Source: JAZNQL01 sp045590155 (GTDB taxonomy: Bacteria; Bacillota; Clostridia; UMGS1883; UMGS1540). From it: 28,554 nt of DNA. Where the stretch lies: the NCBI GenBank assembly GCA_045590155.1, contig JAZNQL010000006.1, positions 1-28,554 on the forward strand. Direction: 5' to 3'. The position numbers were made by a program, and so were the translations under genes. Of the stretch, positions 7,944 to 16,627 are shown one piece after another. The notes under the pieces were generated by a model, which made no database searches, was not told the DNA's origin, and worked only from the letters and a program-made list of their open reading frames with translations. Positions within the stretch are counted from its first letter, which is position 1; each line of letters begins with the position of its first letter.

Positions 7944-10025
7944 ATGGCAAAAAATTTAGTAATAGTGGAATCACCGGCAAAGGCAAAAACAATCAAAAAG
8001 TATTTGGGACGCAATTACGAGGTAACTGCGTCTATGGGTCATCTTCGTGATTTGCCCAAAAGTCAGCTTGGTGTTGATATAGAAAATGGATTTGAGCCTA
8101 AATATATTGCAATACGCGGTAAAGGCGACCTTATAAACTCACTTAAAAAAGAAGCTAAAAGTGCAAGTAAAGTATTTTTAGCAACTGACCCTGACAGAGA
8201 AGGAGAGGCAATAAGCTGGCACCTTGCACAGATTCTTGACATAGACACTGATTCAAAGTGCCGAATAAAGTTTAACGAGATTACAGAAACAGCATTAAAA
8301 AATGCAGTAAAACAACCCGAAGTTATTGATATGAATCTTGTTAATGCACAGCAGGCAAGAAGAATTTTGGACAGAATTGTTGGTTACAAATTAAGCCCTC
8401 TTTTATGGAAAAAAGTTAAAAAAGGTTTAAGCGCAGGAAGAGTTCAGTCGGCGGTAACTGCAATTATTGTTGACAGGGAAAAGGAAATAGAAAACTTTAA
8501 AACGGAAGAATACTGGACAATAAGTGTTGATTTATCAAAAATCGGCGCAAAACAGACGTTTTCCGCGCGTTTTTACGGAACTGCAGGTAAGAAAGTCAAT
8601 ATAAAAAGTAAAGAGCAGGCAGATGAAATTTTAGCTAAATTAAACGATTCGGATTTTATTGTTAAAAATGTAAAGCTCGGAAAGAAAACAAAAACACCTG
8701 CACCACCGTTTACTACAAGTACAATGCAACAGGAGGCCTCAAGAAGATTAAACTTTACATCAAAAAGAACTATGGCGGCAGCACAGGCATTGTATGAAGG
8801 TGTAGATGTAAAAGGATATGGCACGGTTGGTCTTATAACATATATGCGTACTGATTCACTTCGTATTTCAACCGAGGCGATGCAAAGTGCAAGAGGCTTT
8901 ATAGCATCAAAGTATGGAAACGAATATATTCCATCGACACCCAGAGTATACAAAAGCAAATCATCTGCACAGGATGCACACGAAGCAATAAGACCCACAG
9001 ATGTTACAATTACGCCCGATGCGGTGCGTGACAGTGTAAGTGCTGATCAGTACAAACTTTACAAACTTATATGGGACAGATTTATATCAAGCCAGATGTC
9101 ATCTGCTGTTTATAATACTTTAAGTACCGAAATAGAAGCGATGGGCAATATTTTCCGTGCAGCATTTTCAAAACAGGAATTTGCAGGATTTGAATGTGTG
9201 TATGCAACGGTAAACGACGAAGAAGACGAGATTATAAACAAGACACTTCCGTCAATTTTGGAAGGCGAAAAGCTTGCATGTCACAAAATAAATCCCAATC
9301 AATGCTTTACAGAGCCTCCGGCACGATACACAGAAGGTTCTCTTATTAAAGCCATGGAAGAAAAGGGTATAGGAAGACCAAGTACTTATGCGCCTACAAT
9401 AACTCTTATTACGACAAGAGGTTATGTTGAAAGAGAAAAGAAGACATTAAAACCCACACCGCTTGGGGTAGTTGTTACAGAACTTATGAAGGAACATTTT
9501 ACAAATATAGTGGATGTTGAATTTACTGCAGAAATGGAGCAAGAGCTTGACGTTATTGAAGACGGCAATGTAGAATGGAAAAATGTTCTTGATAAATTTT
9601 ACGAACCGTTTTCAAAACTTCTTTCAGATGCAGAAAGTGTAATAAGCAAGGTTAAGGTTGCAGACGAAGAGTCTGATGAAATATGCGAAAAGTGTGGCAG
9701 AACTATGGTTTATAAAATGGGACGTTACGGAAAATTTTTGGCATGTCCCGGATTCCCTGAATGCCGTAACACAAAGGCAATAATAAAAGAAACAGGTGTT
9801 ACCTGCCCTAAATGCGGCGGTAAAATAATAGAACGTAAATCGCAAAAGGGTAAAAAGTATTTTGTTTGCGAAAACAATCCTAAATGTGATACAATATTGT
9901 GGGATATGCCGATTCAGGAAAACTGTCCTGTATGCGGAAGTCTTATGAGTATAAAAATTTTCAGAGGAAGAAAAGTAAAAAGCTGTTCTAACAGAGATTG
10001 CGGAAAATCAGAATCAAATGAGTAA
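7944..10025 (+). CDS. topA: DNA topoisomerase I (type IA)
   Basis: A 693-aa type IA topoisomerase that relaxes negative supercoils. Evidence: the N-terminal Toprim domain with 'VIVESPAKAKTI' (Glu9) and metal-binding DPDRE (82-86), 'LSAGRVQSA' (162-170), and the active-site tyrosine Tyr300 in 'TYMRTDSLR'. The C-terminus holds three four-cysteine zinc ribbons from about residue 575 to 690. The start has GGAGG at 7932-7936. The 3' end overlaps trmFO by 8 nt. The usual Bacillota neighbour dprA is not upstream; uvrC is. Confidence 0.97.
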   Translation: MAKNLVIVESPAKAKTIKKYLGRNYEVTASMGHLRDLPKSQLGVDIENGFEPKYIAIRGKGDLINSLKKEAKSASKVFLATDPDREGEAISWHLAQILDIDTDSKCRIKFNEITETALKNAVKQPEVIDMNLVNAQQARRILDRIVGYKLSPLLWKKVKKGLSAGRVQSAVTAIIVDREKEIENFKTEEYWTISVDLSKIGAKQTFSARFYGTAGKKVNIKSKEQADEILAKLNDSDFIVKNVKLGKKTKTPAPPFTTSTMQQEASRRLNFTSKRTMAAAQALYEGVDVKGYGTVGLITYMRTDSLRISTEAMQSARGFIASKYGNEYIPSTPRVYKSKSSAQDAHEAIRPTDVTITPDAVRDSVSADQYKLYKLIWDRFISSQMSSAVYNTLSTEIEAMGNIFRAAFSKQEFAGFECVYATVNDEEDEIINKTLPSILEGEKLACHKINPNQCFTEPPARYTEGSLIKAMEEKGIGRPSTYAPTITLITTRGYVEREKKTLKPTPLGVVVTELMKEHFTNIVDVEFTAEMEQELDVIEDGNVEWKNVLDKFYEPFSKLLSDAESVISKVKVADEESDEICEKCGRTMVYKMGRYGKFLACPGFPECRNTKAIIKETGVTCPKCGGKIIERKSQKGKKYFVCENNPKCDTILWDMPIQENCPVCGSLMSIKIFRGRKVKSCSNRDCGKSESNE

Positions 10026-11322
10026 TAAAATTAAAGTCATAGGGGGAGGCCTTGCCGGATGTGAAGCGGCCTATGCGGCGGCACAAAGAGGGGCAGAGGT
10101 TACTCTTTATGATATGAAACCTAAAAAATTCAGTAAAGCACATTTGAATAAAAATCTTTGCGAGCTTGTTTGTAGTAACTCTTTAAAGGCAGAAAGGGTA
10201 GAGAGTGCAGGCGGACTCTTAAAAAAAGAAATGGAGCATTTTGGTTCTTTAGTATGCGAATGTGCATATAAAACCCGTGTGCCTGCAGGGGGAGCTCTGG
10301 CTGTTGACAGAGAAGAGTTTGCCTCTTTGGTTACACAAAAAATAAACGAACATAAAAACATACAAGTTATAAGAGAAGAAGTAACCGAAATTCCCGATGG
10401 GGAAGTTGTAATTTTGGCACCCGGGCCTTTGGTAGAAGACAAGCTTGCTGAACAAATTAACAAGCTAACCGGAAATTATTTAAGCTTTTTTGATGCAGCA
10501 GCCCCTATAATTGAAAAGGACAGTATAGATATGGAAAGCGCCTTTTTTGGTGCAAGATACAACCGAGGGGGAGACGACTATATAAATTGCCCGTTAACAC
10601 GAGAAGAATACGAGCTTTTTTATGAGGCACTTATATCGGCAGAAAGAGCTCCTATACATGAGGATGTTGATAAAATTACTGTTTTTGAAGGCTGTATGCC
10701 GATTGAAGTAATGGCATCAAGGGGGCATGACACTATGCTTTATGGTCCTTTGAAGCCTGTTGGGATATATGATCCAAAAACAGATAAACGCCCGTTTGCA
10801 GTTGTTCAGCTTCGTCAGGATAACAGTGAAGGAACTTTGTATAATATGGTGGGATTTCAGACAAATTTGAAATTCGGTGAACAAAAACGAGTTTTTTCTA
10901 TGATACCGGCACTCAAAAATGCTGAATTTGCACGTTACGGAGTAATGCACCGCAACAGCTTTATAAATTCGCCTAAGGTTTTGGAAGCTGATTTTTCGCT
11001 TACCCAAAATAAAAATATTTTCTTTGCGGGACAGATAACCGGGGTTGAAGGGTACATAGAATCAGCAGCATCGGGAATAATGGCAGGAATAAATGCCGTA
11101 AAACGCATAAATGGAGAAGAAACGATAGTGCTTCCTAATGAAACAATGATAGGTGCACTTTCAAGGTATATTTCGAGCTCGGCAATTTCGGATTTTCAGC
11201 CTATGAGTTCAAATTTTGGAATACTACCTCCGCTTGAAGAGCGGATTAGAGATAAAAAGGAACGTTATGGAAAAATGGCAGAGCGTTCTTTGAAACTTTT
11301 AAACAGTGTTGGGAGAGGATAA
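10018..11322 (+). CDS. trmFO: Folate/FAD-dependent tRNA (uracil-54-C5) methyltransferase
   Basis: A 434-aa flavoprotein that makes m5U54 in the T-loop of tRNAs using methylenetetrahydrofolate and FAD, the Gram-positive alternative to TrmA. Visible features are the dinucleotide-binding start 'VIGGGLAGCEAA', 'VCSNSLKAE' with Cys52, and 'FEGCMPIEVMASRG' with Cys226 at the position of the catalytic cysteine of the Bacillus enzyme. The C-terminal FAD-binding stretch is 'FAGQITGVEGYIESAASG'. It overlaps topA by 8 nt, the classic Firmicutes gene order, so it is translationally coupled. Confidence 0.96.
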   Translation: MSNKIKVIGGGLAGCEAAYAAAQRGAEVTLYDMKPKKFSKAHLNKNLCELVCSNSLKAERVESAGGLLKKEMEHFGSLVCECAYKTRVPAGGALAVDREEFASLVTQKINEHKNIQVIREEVTEIPDGEVVILAPGPLVEDKLAEQINKLTGNYLSFFDAAAPIIEKDSIDMESAFFGARYNRGGDDYINCPLTREEYELFYEALISAERAPIHEDVDKITVFEGCMPIEVMASRGHDTMLYGPLKPVGIYDPKTDKRPFAVVQLRQDNSEGTLYNMVGFQTNLKFGEQKRVFSMIPALKNAEFARYGVMHRNSFINSPKVLEADFSLTQNKNIFFAGQITGVEGYIESAASGIMAGINAVKRINGEETIVLPNETMIGALSRYISSSAISDFQPMSSNFGILPPLEERIRDKKERYGKMAERSLKLLNSVGRG

Positions 11323-11323
11323 A

Positions 11324-11896
11324 ATGCTAAAAAGATTTCAGGGCGAATATTTTTCGATACCAAATGTTTTAAGCTATGTACGAATTATATTGATACCTGT
11401 TTTTGCCGTATTTTATATGCAGGCTGCATATTACAAAGCCTTGATAGTTCTTATACTTTCGGCATTAACAGATATAGTTGACGGTAAAATAGCAAGACAT
11501 TTCGGTCTTGTTACCGACTTTGGTAAAATAATCGACCCAATAGCAGACAAACTTACCCAGATAACCGTTTTTGTTTTTGTTGCACTAAGGCACGAAATAG
11601 TTATTTTACCTCTTAGTCTTCTTGTAATAAAAGAAGCATGTATGCTTGTATGCAGTTTTATTCTTATAAAAAAGATTGACAAGGTAAACAGTGCTATGTG
11701 GTATGGTAAGGTATGCACAGTAATACTTTATACGTCGTTTATGTTTATGCTTATATTCCCTGAAGTATCGGAAACTGTGGTGGCGGCTGTAATGATATTC
11801 TGCTCCATAGTTATTTTGGCAACAATGTTTTTATATGGATCGTGGTTTTTGAAAATTTTGGCAGAACATAAAGTTCAGTTAAAAAGTAGAGGTTAA
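11324..11896 (+). CDS. CDP-alcohol phosphatidyltransferase (PgsA-like)
   Basis: A 190-aa integral membrane enzyme with the full CDP-alcohol phosphotransferase motif: Asp50, Asp53-Gly54, Ala57-Arg58, Gly67, Asp71 and Asp75 with correct spacing. These enzymes join a CDP-diacylglycerol to a polar alcohol. Length and the 'SIPNVLSYVRIILIP' start fit CDP-diacylglycerol-glycerol-3-phosphate 3-phosphatidyltransferase (PgsA), though cardiolipin-synthase-type members cannot be excluded. The start at 11324 has GGGAGAGG in front of it and is preferred over an in-frame GTG at 11306 inside trmFO. One base separates it from trmFO and another from the acyltransferase gene. Confidence 0.85.
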   Translation: MLKRFQGEYFSIPNVLSYVRIILIPVFAVFYMQAAYYKALIVLILSALTDIVDGKIARHFGLVTDFGKIIDPIADKLTQITVFVFVALRHEIVILPLSLLVIKEACMLVCSFILIKKIDKVNSAMWYGKVCTVILYTSFMFMLIFPEVSETVVAAVMIFCSIVILATMFLYGSWFLKILAEHKVQLKSRG

Positions 11897-11897
11897 T

Positions 11898-12680
11898 ATG
11901 TTATATACAATATATATTTTATTAAGCGTGATATTATCATGTTTAACGGTATATTTTACTTCGGTTAGTCCTTTTTTGATAATAGCTTTTTTTGTGGCAT
12001 ATCTTGTAGGTTTGGTTTTGCTGCATGCAATAGTTTTAGGATTGGCAGGCCTTTTTATAAACGGAGAAAAAGAATTCAGTACATTTGTGCAAACATTCCT
12101 GGTCGTGACATTAAAGCTTGCTACTGAAGTTCTGGGAATAAGAATTCGTACCGAAGGATTCGAAAAGCTTCCAGAGCATAACAAGTTTTTACTTGTATCA
12201 AATCACAGAAGCTTTCTTGACCCGATAATAGGCATAATATGTTTTAAAAAATACAAAATTGCATACATAGCAAAAAAAGAACTTATAAACGCTCCGTTTA
12301 TTACAGGTTATATGAAACGTATGAATTTTATGTGGCTTGACAGAGAGGATGCAAGAGCTGCAATTAAAACGATAAATGATGCGGCAAAGCTTATAGAGGA
12401 AGGAAATCAGGCTGTTGCGATATATCCTGAAGGAACCCGTCATACAGGAGAGGGAATGCTTGAGTTAAAGCACGGCTCGTTTAAAATTGCTTTAAAAGCA
12501 AAATCGGGAGTTGCAATAACTGTTATACAAAATAGTGACAAGGTTTTAAAAAGATTTCCTTTTAAGTTTACAAATGTTTATGTAAAATGCGTAGATTACA
12601 TAAGTGCAGAAGAAGTTGCCGAAATGACCAGCGCACAACTTGCAGAGAAAGCAACAGAACTTATGCTTGCGAATTTATAA
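11898..12680 (+). CDS. 1-acyl-glycerol-3-phosphate acyltransferase (PlsC-like)
   Basis: A 260-aa membrane-bound acyltransferase. The N-terminal 55 residues are very hydrophobic (one or two membrane segments). The catalytic HX4D motif is at His103-Asp108 ('NHRSFLD') and the second conserved block YPEGTR at 176-181. The family places the second acyl chain on lysophosphatidic acid during phospholipid synthesis, which fits its location one base after a phospholipid headgroup enzyme. It closes the uvrC-topA-trmFO-pgsA-like run and is followed by a terminator. Confidence 0.87.
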   Translation: MLYTIYILLSVILSCLTVYFTSVSPFLIIAFFVAYLVGLVLLHAIVLGLAGLFINGEKEFSTFVQTFLVVTLKLATEVLGIRIRTEGFEKLPEHNKFLLVSNHRSFLDPIIGIICFKKYKIAYIAKKELINAPFITGYMKRMNFMWLDREDARAAIKTINDAAKLIEEGNQAVAIYPEGTRHTGEGMLELKHGSFKIALKAKSGVAITVIQNSDKVLKRFPFKFTNVYVKCVDYISAEEVAEMTSAQLAEKATELMLANL

Positions 12681-12694
12681 AATATAGTTATTTA

Positions 12695-12727
12695 ACAGCG
12701 TGTTCAGAAAATGACACGCTGTTTTTT
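12695..12727 (+). terminator. Rho-independent terminator of the housekeeping operon
   Basis: ACAGCGTGT (12695-12703) pairs with ACACGCTGT (12714-12722) around a 10-nt loop, followed by a run of T to 12727. Confidence 0.9.
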
Positions 12728-12756
12728 AAATATACAAATAAATTCAACAAAAAATC

Positions 12757-12785
12757 TTGACAATGCTAAAGCGGTTTAGTATAAT
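12757..12785 (+). promoter_or_regulatory. Consensus sigma-A promoter of the secreted-protein gene
   Basis: Perfect -35 TTGACA (12757-12762), 17-bp spacer and perfect -10 TATAAT (12780-12785). Such a strong core promoter would be nearly constitutive unless repressed, and its spacer is filled by the operator described separately. Confidence 0.93.
12766..12779 (+). promoter_or_regulatory. LacI-type operator, copy 1 (inside the promoter spacer)
   Basis: CTAAAGCGGTTTAG is a 14-bp near-perfect palindrome centred on CG (six of seven pairs match), the geometry of LacI/GalR-family operators. It abuts the -10 box and would block RNA polymerase when bound. The same site recurs at 22159-22172 and 23556-23569. 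Confidence 0.8.
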
Positions 12786-12815
12786 ATTTATATACTAAAA
12801 AAAGGAGAGAGGAAA

Positions 12816-15164
12816 ATGAAAAAGATTTTATCACTCTTATGCGCTATTGCAGTATTGGCAACATGCATAAGTAACATCCCTATGGCACTTGCAAGCGAAA
12901 CAGAAGAAACTTATTATCATGTTGAAAGATTCAACATAGATGATAAAATCACAATTGAAGATGCTCTTATCGAGTTAAACAATGGAGAAGAATATGAACA
13001 TACACTCGAAATTCCTCTTGGGTGGGATTGGTTTTCAACAGTAGGAAAAGGTGCAGAGTGGCTTCACAATCCTGATACCAGTACCGATGTAACTTGTATA
13101 AGATCTTTACTTCAGGAAATTGAAGGAACTACATACTTAAGAAGAACAGGAACAGACGTTGCTTTAACAAAGATGGTTGATATTGAACCTGGATATCAGT
13201 ATACTCTTACTTCAACAGCCTTCTCAACAAAAGCAGATGATGCGACACAATCATCTTTAGCATACTTTTTATATCATAAAAACGAAGACGGAACATATAC
13301 CGAAATTAATGAATATCTTGAATCCATTGGTGCGCAAACACTTACAAATACAATGCAAAAAACAAAGTATTATGCTTCAAGAGAAACAAATGAAATAGTT
13401 TCATTTAACGGCAATCCTGAAGCAAGAAGTGCGGAACTTTCGTTGACTTTTAAATCAGAATACAAAGCGGTAAACGCAATAATGGTAGCAATAGGCGGAT
13501 ATGGTGGCGGAAGTAACTCGCGTAACTTTGCAGTATGGCACGAAGGTTTTGAAATTGCACAGGGCGAAGAAGTTGACATTATTTACGATGGCGAAACATT
13601 TACTGCTGATTATGAAGAAAAAGAAATCACAATTAACGGTATCTGGAATGGAACGCCTATAACTTATACAGCTACACATCAGCTTCCAAGCAACAAATGG
13701 ACAGTTGAAAAGTATGAAGATGGAACATCAGACTATCAGCTTAATAACTACATTAGCAATGAAACAATAGTTGGTCAAAGCTCAACAGCGGTAAGTAGAG
13801 AACCGTTCTATCAGGTAAAAGGTTCTGCTGTAAGATTGGCAAAATATATTGAAATTGAACCCGGGTACGAATATACGCTTAGTGTAGATGCAACAGCCTT
13901 TGGAAAAAGTGGTGTATGGTCAACAGCGCATGTTTACCTTTACCATAAGAGTGAAGATGGTAGTTATACACCAATTAACGAGTATCTTACACAAAACAGA
14001 TTCCAAAAAACAGTTGAAACTGTAAAATTCACAGGGACAGAAGGTTCTGACTTAGGAACTTATACTGAATCGTCAAGATATGCTACCGGAAACAATTGTT
14101 ACGATATTCCTGTTGATGTAGCATTTACAATTACAGATCCTAGCGTAAATGCAATTAAAATAACTCTTGGTGGAAGAACAAATAAGGAACTGGGTCCCAC
14201 AGCAGGTGTATACTATTTTGGATATAAGATAGTACAGGGTAGTGCGGTTGATATGGTTAGCAACGAAATGCCTCCTTACCTTACACTCGAAACAGTGGGA
14301 GAAAATAAGGTTGTAAGATATGTTCCTGAAGATATTCCTGAAGTTATAGCATCCGAAACAATTCCTATGATACCCGAAACTTACACAGTACCTGATGCAG
14401 CATGGGGAGGATATAACCATGAATTAACTATTCCTACAGGTTGGGGATGGAAAGCTACTGGCAGAAACTCTTGGTGTGACCAAACTTTAACAAATAAAAT
14501 TGGGCTTATATCACAAGGCACCAACAAACTTCCCGCTGTTTTCGGCGGTGACGTTGCCCTTACAAAATATGTAGACAATGTTGTACCAGGGTTTACATAT
14601 AAAATAACAAGTACAGTTTATATTGCAACACAGGTTCCCAGTGCTCAGAATAACGGTGTAACATTAGAAGCATGGCTTTGCAATAAAGACGGAAATGGTA
14701 ACTACACTATCCTCAGCGAAACACCTGCTACTTTTAAAGCATTACCTCAAGACCTTACTTTAGGCACAGAAATTTCAACAGGTTATGGAAAAATGAAGGC
14801 TGCAGATATACAAGTAAGCATTGATGCAAATGTTGATAATGCAAATGCAATCCTGATAGGTTTTTCTGGATATAATAACTACTCAAGTACAAACCAGCTT
14901 GTTGGTGTTCGCGGATTCAAAGTAACAAAGATTCCGGAAAATATTCCTACAATTATAATAGCAGCTTACAAAGAAGAGATAGACGGTTCATTAGCTCTTG
15001 CAAAAGTAGCTATAACAAAGAATGCACCAAAAGAAGACGGTTCCTTTGAAGCACCTTACAATATGGATTTATCTGAAATTACGGGTACAGTAAAGGTTAA
15101 AGCATTTGTATGGAATGATTTAAGCAAACTTTCGCCTGTTATAACGGCACTTCAAATTCAGTAA
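12816..15164 (+). CDS. Secreted protein with three repeated beta-rich modules
   Basis: I do not recognise this 782-aa protein. It starts with a Sec signal peptide (cleavage probably after Ala-Leu-Ala near residue 27). Three diverged modules follow at roughly 60-250, 290-475 and 535-705. Each has a core of the type 'ALTK.V....PG..Y', then a 'L..K..DG.YT.I.E' segment, then 'NAI...GGY' and an ending like 'GFEIAQG', 'GYKIVQG' or 'GFKVTKI'. Modules 1 and 3 also share 'IPxGWxW'. The pattern suggests carbohydrate-binding-type beta-sandwiches, but no catalytic motif is visible. The last 70 residues ('IIIAAYKEEIDG' to 'VKAFVWNDLSKLSPV') resemble a C-terminal domain common in clostridial secreted proteins. 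There is no LPXTG or SLH anchor. It is monocistronic with a repressible promoter and its own terminator. Confidence 0.75.
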   Translation: MKKILSLLCAIAVLATCISNIPMALASETEETYYHVERFNIDDKITIEDALIELNNGEEYEHTLEIPLGWDWFSTVGKGAEWLHNPDTSTDVTCIRSLLQEIEGTTYLRRTGTDVALTKMVDIEPGYQYTLTSTAFSTKADDATQSSLAYFLYHKNEDGTYTEINEYLESIGAQTLTNTMQKTKYYASRETNEIVSFNGNPEARSAELSLTFKSEYKAVNAIMVAIGGYGGGSNSRNFAVWHEGFEIAQGEEVDIIYDGETFTADYEEKEITINGIWNGTPITYTATHQLPSNKWTVEKYEDGTSDYQLNNYISNETIVGQSSTAVSREPFYQVKGSAVRLAKYIEIEPGYEYTLSVDATAFGKSGVWSTAHVYLYHKSEDGSYTPINEYLTQNRFQKTVETVKFTGTEGSDLGTYTESSRYATGNNCYDIPVDVAFTITDPSVNAIKITLGGRTNKELGPTAGVYYFGYKIVQGSAVDMVSNEMPPYLTLETVGENKVVRYVPEDIPEVIASETIPMIPETYTVPDAAWGGYNHELTIPTGWGWKATGRNSWCDQTLTNKIGLISQGTNKLPAVFGGDVALTKYVDNVVPGFTYKITSTVYIATQVPSAQNNGVTLEAWLCNKDGNGNYTILSETPATFKALPQDLTLGTEISTGYGKMKAADIQVSIDANVDNANAILIGFSGYNNYSSTNQLVGVRGFKVTKIPENIPTIIIAAYKEEIDGSLALAKVAITKNAPKEDGSFEAPYNMDLSEITGTVKVKAFVWNDLSKLSPVITALQIQ

Positions 15165-15198
15165 ATTTATTCAAAATATTAAAAAGGGTTAGATTTTA

Positions 15199-15227
15199 GC
15201 CGCTCGCAAAAAACGAGCGGCTTTTTT
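15199..15227 (+). terminator. Rho-independent terminator after the secreted-protein gene
   Basis: GCCGCTCG (15199-15206) pairs perfectly with CGAGCGGC (15214-15221), followed by six T. Confidence 0.93.
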
Positions 15228-15315
15228 ATGGGATGCAATCACAAACAACAAAAGAACAAATTTATAGCTTGTAAAAACTGTATATATTGCAGAAAACAGG
15301 CATAAAAAGTTTAAC

Positions 15316-15344
15316 TTGATTTTTGTTCAAATAAATGGTATAAT
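15316..15344 (+). promoter_or_regulatory. Sigma-A promoter of the lacI-family gene
   Basis: -35 TTGATT (15316-15321), 17-bp spacer, -10 TATAAT (15339-15344). Its spacer holds no CG-centred palindrome, so the regulator does not seem to repress itself through the same site. It implies a leader of about 220 nt before the start at 15575. Confidence 0.8.
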
Positions 15345-15574
15345 AGTTTTAAACAAGTTTCAAATCAATAAATTGCCTCATTTTGTGAAAAAATTCAGTA
15401 AATTAACCTTGCAGAGTATGAGTTGTACTAAAGTTATTTAACATACGATTCATTCCATGAAGAAAAAAGCAAGGAATTATGATGGCAGCCAATTTTTGAT
15501 AATGAAGGTTGTGTTTTTATTGAAAAGGATGTCATCTAAGTTGTTCATTTATTAATAATTATTGGAGTGATAAT
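15345..15574 (+). other. Long leader of the lacI-family gene, possible gene remnant
   Basis: The stretch between promoter and regulator start has no supported gene. In the frame of 15441-15539 it reads as plausible protein interrupted by TGA at 15480-15482: 'TYDSFHEEKSKEL', stop, 'WQPIFDNEGCVFIEKDVI', stop. This could be the decayed 3' end of a lost gene. A 32-codon frame from ATG 15458 has no ribosome binding site. No clear riboswitch fold was recognised. Confidence 0.25.
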
Positions 15575-16576
15575 ATGAAAAAGCTTACGGTAAAGGATAT
15601 TGCTGAAAAAGCCGGAGTTTCTGTAACGGCAGTATCGTTTGCTTTAAATGATAAGCCAGGGGTTTCTGAAGTAACCCGACAAAAGATAAAGAAAATAATA
15701 GAGGAAACTGAGTTCAAACCAAATCTGGCTTCAAAAAAATTGGCTTTGAAAAAAAGTTTTAATATTTGTCTTATGATGAATGCTTTTTCTTCTCCGTTTG
15801 AAGATTTGTTTTACTTTGAAATTACTCGCGGAATAATAGCAAGAAGCATGAAGTGTGGCTATAATGTTATTATAAGCAAACCTATTATGAATCAGACTGA
15901 ACTTCCTGATTTGGTATATTCGGGGGATGCTGACGGCATTATATTTATGCAGGATATAAGCCCAATACTTCTTGAAAAAGCAAAAAAGAGCGGAGTTCCA
16001 TTTGTAGTTGTTGACTCGCACTCTAACAAAAAAGAAATAACTTCTATAAGTCCTGACTACAAAAAAGCTACATATGATGCTACTTCTTATCTTATTAAAA
16101 GAGGACACACGGATATCGCTTTAATTTCTTCAAGTCTTGTTGCGGACTTTAAGGAACAAACAATTTCGGGATTTCTTGAAGCAATGAAAGAACACGGTAT
16201 TACTCCAAAACCTGAATTTACTAATATATCTGTTGCAAGCGAAGATAGCGCATATTTTGTTACAAAAGATATTTTAAATGCAAAACACAGACCTTCTGCA
16301 ATCCTTTGCACAGTTGATAGTTTTGCCATAGGGGCAATAAGATGTGCTAAAAGAGATATGAAACTTTCGGTTCCTGATGATTTATCTGTTATGGGTATTG
16401 ACGATATACTTTTATCACGATACATAAATCCAACTCTTACTACTATGGGTATTGACAAGGTAGGAATAGGTTCTATGGCAATGGATATGATAGTAAGAAA
16501 AATAAACGGCGAAGACGTTGAAAGTGTATCGTTACAATTAAATCTTATAGAACGTAATTCTGTACGTGACATATAA
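15575..16576 (+). CDS. LacI/GalR-family transcriptional regulator
   Basis: A 333-aa repressor of standard length. The N-terminal helix-turn-helix is 'TVKDIAEKAGVSVTAVSFAL' (residues 5-24). The hinge helix follows at about 50-60, with Leu56 at the position that intercalates into the central CG of LacI-family operators. The rest is a periplasmic-binding-protein-like effector domain ('GIIFMQDISP', 'AILCTVDSFAIGAIRCAKR', 'VMGIDDILLSRYINPTLTT'). GGAG precedes the ATG. It lies between the secreted-protein gene and the convergent sugar operon, whose promoters all carry CG-centred palindromes, so it is the obvious candidate repressor of both. The effector is unknown, presumably a sugar or sugar derivative from the pathway. 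Confidence 0.95.
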   Translation: MKKLTVKDIAEKAGVSVTAVSFALNDKPGVSEVTRQKIKKIIEETEFKPNLASKKLALKKSFNICLMMNAFSSPFEDLFYFEITRGIIARSMKCGYNVIISKPIMNQTELPDLVYSGDADGIIFMQDISPILLEKAKKSGVPFVVVDSHSNKKEITSISPDYKKATYDATSYLIKRGHTDIALISSSLVADFKEQTISGFLEAMKEHGITPKPEFTNISVASEDSAYFVTKDILNAKHRPSAILCTVDSFAIGAIRCAKRDMKLSVPDDLSVMGIDDILLSRYINPTLTTMGIDKVGIGSMAMDMIVRKINGEDVESVSLQLNLIERNSVRDI

Positions 16577-16580
16577 AAAT

Positions 16581-16609
16581 AAAAAACCTTGAGAATCTCA
16601 AGGTTTTTT
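16581..16609. terminator. Bidirectional terminator between convergent units
   Basis: Thirteen-base arms (16581-16593 and 16597-16609) with a 3-nt AAT loop, an A-run on one side and a T-run on the other. It can end both the lacI-family transcript and the minus-strand sugar operon. Confidence 0.92.
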
Positions 16610-16627
16610 ATTTTTTTGTTTACGATT

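Noticed and set aside
15458..15556. 32-codon open frame in the lacI leader as a leader peptide
   Set aside because: No ribosome binding site is visible, and codon content does not look selected; the overlapping broken frame looks more protein-like.
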